Origin: Thermoplasmatales archaeon
GTDB lineage: Archaea; Thermoplasmatota; Penumbrarchaeia; Penumbrarchaeales; Penumbrarchaeaceae
Length of the DNA stretch: 44,419 bases
Reading direction: 5' to 3'
Assembly: GCA_030595715.1 (NCBI GenBank)
Contig: JAUVCN010000010.1
Location: forward strand, 1 to 44,419
A model generated the notes under the pieces. The model was not told the DNA's origin. It worked only from the letters and a program-made list of their open reading frames with translations, and searched no databases. Shown one piece after another: positions 41,399 to 44,419 of this stretch. The stretch's first letter is position 1. Each line of letters begins with the position of its first letter. The position numbers and the translations under genes are program-made.

Positions 41399-42604
41399 AT
41401 GGTCCTTCGAGGGAATGGTTTCAGCCCCGGACATATAACGGGATTCTTTTCTATCCACGATGAAGGGGACAATATTCTGAAGAAAGGTTCCAGGGGTGCC
41501 GGTGTGAACCTGTCCCTCGGTGTAATGACTATGGCTGCTCTTGAACCTCCAAAAAATAAGGATTCGAAGGATCCACTTGAGCTCATCCTCGATATCAAAG
41601 GGGTGAATGAGTTCAAAGAGGATGAGAGATTGTATCAAAATGTACTTACATCCATCCTTCCCGGTAATGGGATAGGTTGGAAAGCAACGCTCCGGGTTCG
41701 TCTTCAACTTCCCGTGGGACAGGGTTTCGGAATGTCCGGTGCCGGGGCTTTCTCGGCTGCAATTGCCGCCTGGGAGGCATTTTATTCTTCGGTTCCGACC
41801 TGGGATCGAAGACTCAGGTTCAAGGCCCAGATGGAAAGATATTTCTCCATGAATACCAAGGATTTCAAGATCAAACCACTGAGACGAAGACTGCTCTCTC
41901 CGTTGGAGCTCTATATGGGTGGGGAGAAAACCAACAAAGATGCAGCCATCAAAGGATCCGGAAAGGCATCCGGAATGCTTGAAGAGGGAGGTGAGGTCAG
42001 GTCCGCTGCAAGATGGCTCGAGAAGAGCCAGGCCGAGGAAAGGACCGGTTCGATCACATATTCGGACTGTATAACAGCTGCTCATAGAGCGGATATACTT
42101 TCCAGGGGGGGACTCGGAGATGTGGTTGCCCAGGCAAGAGGGGGGATCGAGATGAGGCTTGCTCCAGGGATCCCTCCGTTCGGAGAGGTCCATACTATTC
42201 CTGTCGGCCTAGATGACACTCCATCGGTCGCTTTCATGATATTAGGGGGGAATATCGATACATCCTTATTCCTTTCATCACCTTTCAAGAGGAGAATGAT
42301 CAATGGGTCTGGTCATGAAGCATTGAAGAACCTGCTCGAGGATCCTTCGCTTGAGACCCTGATGAAGGAAAGCTACAGGTTCTCATCCACGGCAAAACTG
42401 CAGAGCCTTCCGGTAAAGGGAGCATTGATGGAAGTAAATGATTTTGCCAATGCTTCACAGATAATGCTCGGGAATTCCGTATTTACCTTTGTAGGAGGAG
42501 GTCTTGGAGCTGAACAGAGGAAGAAGGTTCTGGATACCTGGTCCAAACATGGGGAGGTCCAGGTATGTGAGATCGACCTTCTTGGAGCCAGACCCCTCAA
42601 TTGA
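41399..42604 (+). CDS. Archaeal pantoate kinase (GHMP kinase superfamily)
   Basis: SPGHITGFFSIHDEGDNILKKGSRGAGVNLSLGV; LPVGQGFGMSGAGAFSAAIA. Confidence 0.87.
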   Translation: MVLRGNGFSPGHITGFFSIHDEGDNILKKGSRGAGVNLSLGVMTMAALEPPKNKDSKDPLELILDIKGVNEFKEDERLYQNVLTSILPGNGIGWKATLRVRLQLPVGQGFGMSGAGAFSAAIAAWEAFYSSVPTWDRRLRFKAQMERYFSMNTKDFKIKPLRRRLLSPLELYMGGEKTNKDAAIKGSGKASGMLEEGGEVRSAARWLEKSQAEERTGSITYSDCITAAHRADILSRGGLGDVVAQARGGIEMRLAPGIPPFGEVHTIPVGLDDTPSVAFMILGGNIDTSLFLSSPFKRRMINGSGHEALKNLLEDPSLETLMKESYRFSSTAKLQSLPVKGALMEVNDFANASQIMLGNSVFTFVGGGLGAEQRKKVLDTWSKHGEVQVCEIDLLGARPLN

Positions 42605-42619
42605 ATTCTATGTGAGCTT

Positions 42620-42626
42620 TTTTATA
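42620..42626 (+). promoter_or_regulatory. TATA-like element (TTTTATA) ahead of the tRNA/fold-back array
   Basis: AT-rich box about 50 nt upstream of the first tRNA-5'-like repeat. Confidence 0.45.
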
Positions 42627-42664
42627 CCGGTTCAATAATCACTGGAAGTCTTCTCAAACGAATA

Positions 42665-42697
42665 CCAACCCCGTGCAGGGGTAGCTTAGCTTGGTCA
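42665..42697 (+). repeat. Direct repeat copy 1: CCAACCCCGTGCAGGGGTAGCTTAGCTTGGTCA
   Basis: Identical to copies at 42810-42842 and the tRNA-Leu 5' region at 42989-43021. Confidence 0.95.
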
Positions 42698-42784
42698 ATT
42701 CCGCAAAATCCTGATAGGATCTCGCTCAGGTTGTGAACCTTCGTTCCCAACCAAGTTCCTTTTGACCAAGTAATACCACCCCTG
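42675..42784 (+). ncRNA. Fold-back unit 1 carrying the 5' segment of tRNA-Leu
   Basis: CAGGGG/CCCCTG outer stem, CTTGGTCAA/TTGACCAAG 9-bp stem, internal hairpins ATCCT-GAT-AGGAT and AGGTT-GTG-AACCT. Confidence 0.55.
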
Positions 42785-42809
42785 TTAAGAAGTCATTCGC
42801 AAAATAATG

Positions 42810-42842
42810 CCAACCCCGTGCAGGGGTAGCTTAGCTTGGTCA
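42810..42842 (+). repeat. Direct repeat copy 2
   Basis: Same 33-nt sequence as copies 1 and 3; upstream TCATTCGCAAA also shared with copy 3. Confidence 0.95.
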
Positions 42843-42962
42843 CAGCCCTTTGCGACTTCGTCCCAAAGCGTTGGCGGAATTGGCCGGTTGAGTTACAACC
42901 GACCTAAAGCGCATAACCTTGAACAAGGTTCAAGGGCGCTTTTGACCATCTGAGGTCCCCTG
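42820..42962 (+). ncRNA. Fold-back unit 2 carrying the 5' segment of tRNA-Leu
   Basis: CAGGGG/CCCCTG, TGGTCA/TGACCA, CGGTTG-AGTTA-CAACCG, AAAGCGC/GCGCTTT, AACCTTG-AA-CAAGGTT. Confidence 0.58.
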
Positions 42963-42998
42963 TTTGGAAAATCATTCGCAAATAGATACCAACCCCGT

Positions 42999-43082
42999 GC
43001 AGGGGTAGCTTAGCTTGGTCAAAAGCGCTGGATTCAGAGTCCAGTCCTTAGTGGTTCGAGGGTTCAAATCCCTTCCCCTGCA
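42999..43082 (+). tRNA. tRNA-Leu (anticodon CAG), class II
   Basis: GCAGGGG/CCCCTGC acceptor; GCTT/AAGC D-stem; CTGGA-TTCAGAG-TCCAG anticodon arm; long variable region; GAGGG-TTCAAAT-CCCTT T-arm; no encoded CCA. Confidence 0.92.
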
Positions 43083-43085
43083 CTT

Positions 43086-43312
43086 ATCCCATTCTACTAA
43101 ATTGTTAAAAATCTAAGAATGGGATCTGCAGGATGAAGCTTGGGATTTGAACCTTGGTCTTCGAAACATCACAAGCTCACTATGTTTCGAAGTGCGAACA
43201 ATTTCCGAACGGCTATGGAGAGAGGAGATTGCTTCTGCATCTTGAATTATTGCAAATGATTCAAGACAGACAAAATCTTTGATTTTGGCGATGTCAAATC
43301 CCTTCTCCCGCA
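43086..43312 (+). ncRNA. Hairpin-rich region 3' of tRNA-Leu containing an antisense copy of the T-arm and a degenerate tRNA 3' end
   Basis: ATCCCATTCT/AGAATGGGAT; GGGATTTGAACC (rc of T-arm); CTTCGAAACAT/ATGTTTCGAAG; TCTTGAAT/ATTCAAGA; CAAAATC-TTT-GATTTTG; ends TCAAATCCCTTCTCCCGCA. Confidence 0.5.
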
Positions 43313-43370
43313 CTTCTTTCCCTTCGTCATTTATGATCAAATCGGAAAGAAGTGCTCTACGTTAAATACA

Positions 43371-43481
43371 TACGACCAAAAATGCTATTATGAAATTATT
43401 GCCGTTTTTGGTCTCAGGTATGAAGTTTGGTTTATCGTCAAATAAATGACAACTTCATACCTCCCTTCCCCTGCACCATTC
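43371..43481 (+). ncRNA. 111-nt structured repeat, copy A, ending in tRNA-Leu-like 3' end plus CCA
   Basis: GACCAAAAA/TTTTTGGTC and GGTATGAAGTT/AACTTCATACC stems; ends TCCCTTCCCCTGCACCATTC. Confidence 0.68.
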
Positions 43482-43534
43482 ACTTTTCGTCAATATCAAA
43501 TGATCGCAGTGAATGGTGCGTGACATTGATTATA

Positions 43535-43645
43535 TACGACTAAAAATGCCATTATGAAATAACTGTCGTTTTTAGTCTCAGGTATGAAGTTTGGTTTATC
43601 GTCACATGTATGACAACTTCATACCTCCCTTCCCCTGCACCATTC
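43535..43645 (+). ncRNA. 111-nt structured repeat, copy B
   Basis: 9 differences from copy A; stem GACTAAAAA/TTTTTAGTC is compensatory relative to copy A. Confidence 0.68.
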
Positions 43646-43783
43646 TTGTCCCTTATTCATTTTATATCCGGAGTAGGAGAAGGTTCATTTGAGTTGCTAT
43701 TTATCACCATACCAGCATTGCAGGAGGCCTTGGAAGAGAGTTATTGGAATGGACGTTAAAGGAAAAGAGAAAGGGTTGGAAAA

Positions 43784-44005
43784 ATGAAAATGACTGAAAG
43801 AATTAGATCGAATCTGATAATGTTGTCTTTAGTCGCAATCGTATTTATTCCGTGGTATATATTCAGTCAAAGAATCGATAACGATCTATTGTACACTATC
43901 ACGATGTTCTCAGTTGTATTCTATTCACTTTCAATTCTTGTGCTGTATAATAGAAAAGATTATCAAAAGAAGATAATAGGAAAGATTCAAAAGGTGTTCC
44001 GATAA
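43784..44005 (+). CDS. Small two-TM membrane protein
   Basis: LIMLSLVAIVFIPWYIFSQ and LLYTITMFSVVFYSLSILVLY hydrophobic segments. Confidence 0.55.
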   Translation: MKMTERIRSNLIMLSLVAIVFIPWYIFSQRIDNDLLYTITMFSVVFYSLSILVLYNRKDYQKKIIGKIQKVFR

Positions 44006-44087
44006 TGGATGAACAGGGCAAAATGGAAGAGAGATAAACAATATTATCAAGGCCATATAACATGTTCAAGGGTAGGGAGATTCAACA

Positions 44088-44345
44088 ATGAAAAAGGACG
44101 AGGAACTTGGGTACAATGTGGATCTTCATGAAGCAATCCACAAAATCGTTGAGAACCAAATAAAGGGAAATGATCCAAAGGAGGTAACAGAAACTCTGAA
44201 AAGGCTAATGGACCTAGGTTATGCGAGACATGATAGTATCCACAAAATTGGAACCGTTGTTCTCGGAGAGATCTATCAGGTGGAGAAAAGTCAGAAACCA
44301 TTTAACAGGAACCGGTTTGTTTATGAATTAAACAAACTGAAATAG
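44088..44345 (+). CDS. Small helical protein with HEAIH...RHDSIH pattern; family not confidently assigned
   Basis: RBS-like AGGGAGAT upstream; DLHEAIHKIVENQI...GYARHDSIHKIGTVVLGEI. Confidence 0.6.
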   Translation: MKKDEELGYNVDLHEAIHKIVENQIKGNDPKEVTETLKRLMDLGYARHDSIHKIGTVVLGEIYQVEKSQKPFNRNRFVYELNKLK

Positions 44346-44419
44346 GGTTCCGAAAATGGACGAAAGAGGCAAAAATGGGGAGATATGAGATGCCGAGAAT
44401 GGCGCGAAGAGGCAAATTC

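Noticed and set aside
41393-42193. 266-aa minus-strand ORF antisense to pantoate kinase
   Set aside because: Shadow frame of a well-supported GHMP kinase; no recognisable motifs.
42675-42962. Units 1 and 2 as intron-containing tRNA genes
   Set aside because: No anticodon arm or GGTTCRA-type T-arm can be assembled, and the 3' ends (CCCCTGTT) do not restore the full acceptor.
42665-43021. Three identical direct repeats as a CRISPR array
   Set aside because: Only three copies, unequal 112-147 nt spacing, spacers are internally structured, and the third repeat is part of a genuine tRNA-Leu; no cas genes seen.
43113-43340. 75-aa minus-strand ORF in the fold-back region
   Set aside because: Covers several perfect hairpins and an antisense tRNA segment; no RBS or coding signature.
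42675-43645. Split or tri-split tRNA halves (5' fragments upstream, 3' fragments downstream)
   Set aside because: The 3' units lack the T-loop and T-stem 5' strand, and no matching anticodon fragments were found. Kept only as a remote possibility.
43068-43645. tRNA 3'-end copies as att sites of an integrated element
   Set aside because: Not rejected outright, but no integrase or cargo genes lie between copies and spacing is only about 165-230 nt, so a simple integrated element is not supported in this window.

Overview
This looks like an archaeal chromosome segment, most likely Thermoplasmatota by gene content (inference). From left to right it holds: a truncated TerB-like ORF; a Sir2 deacylase; a large surface protein; and a 4Fe-4S protein with an HxlR regulator. 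Next is a compact co-directional O2/ROS-defence operon on the minus strand (PerR/Fur - desulfoferrodoxin - ferritin - rubredoxin - flavin reductase - flavodiiron protein - glutaredoxin - FTR/rubredoxin fusion - rubrerythrin). A split A-type ATP synthase locus follows: H-I-K-E-C-F-A on plus, B on the divergent minus operon behind two unusual proteins, and no D gene seen. After that come giant Big_5 / beta-helix exported proteins with C-terminal TM segments and zinc-ribbon or acidic tails, an OPT transporter with a PqqD-like protein, and the CoA genes coaBC and pantoate kinase. The most unusual region is about 42.65-44.42 kb. There a tRNA-Leu(CAG) gene is flanked on both sides by a non-coding array of fold-back units that reuse the 5' or 3' part of that tRNA. 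The array includes two 111-nt copies whose differences are a compensatory base-pair change plus loop changes. It is followed by small ORFs separated by a repeated mini-ORF element (MDxxGK...). A second notable signal is a signal-peptide plus Ca-binding-like extension on the K (c-ring) subunit. All calls come from reading the sequence by eye; no searches were run.
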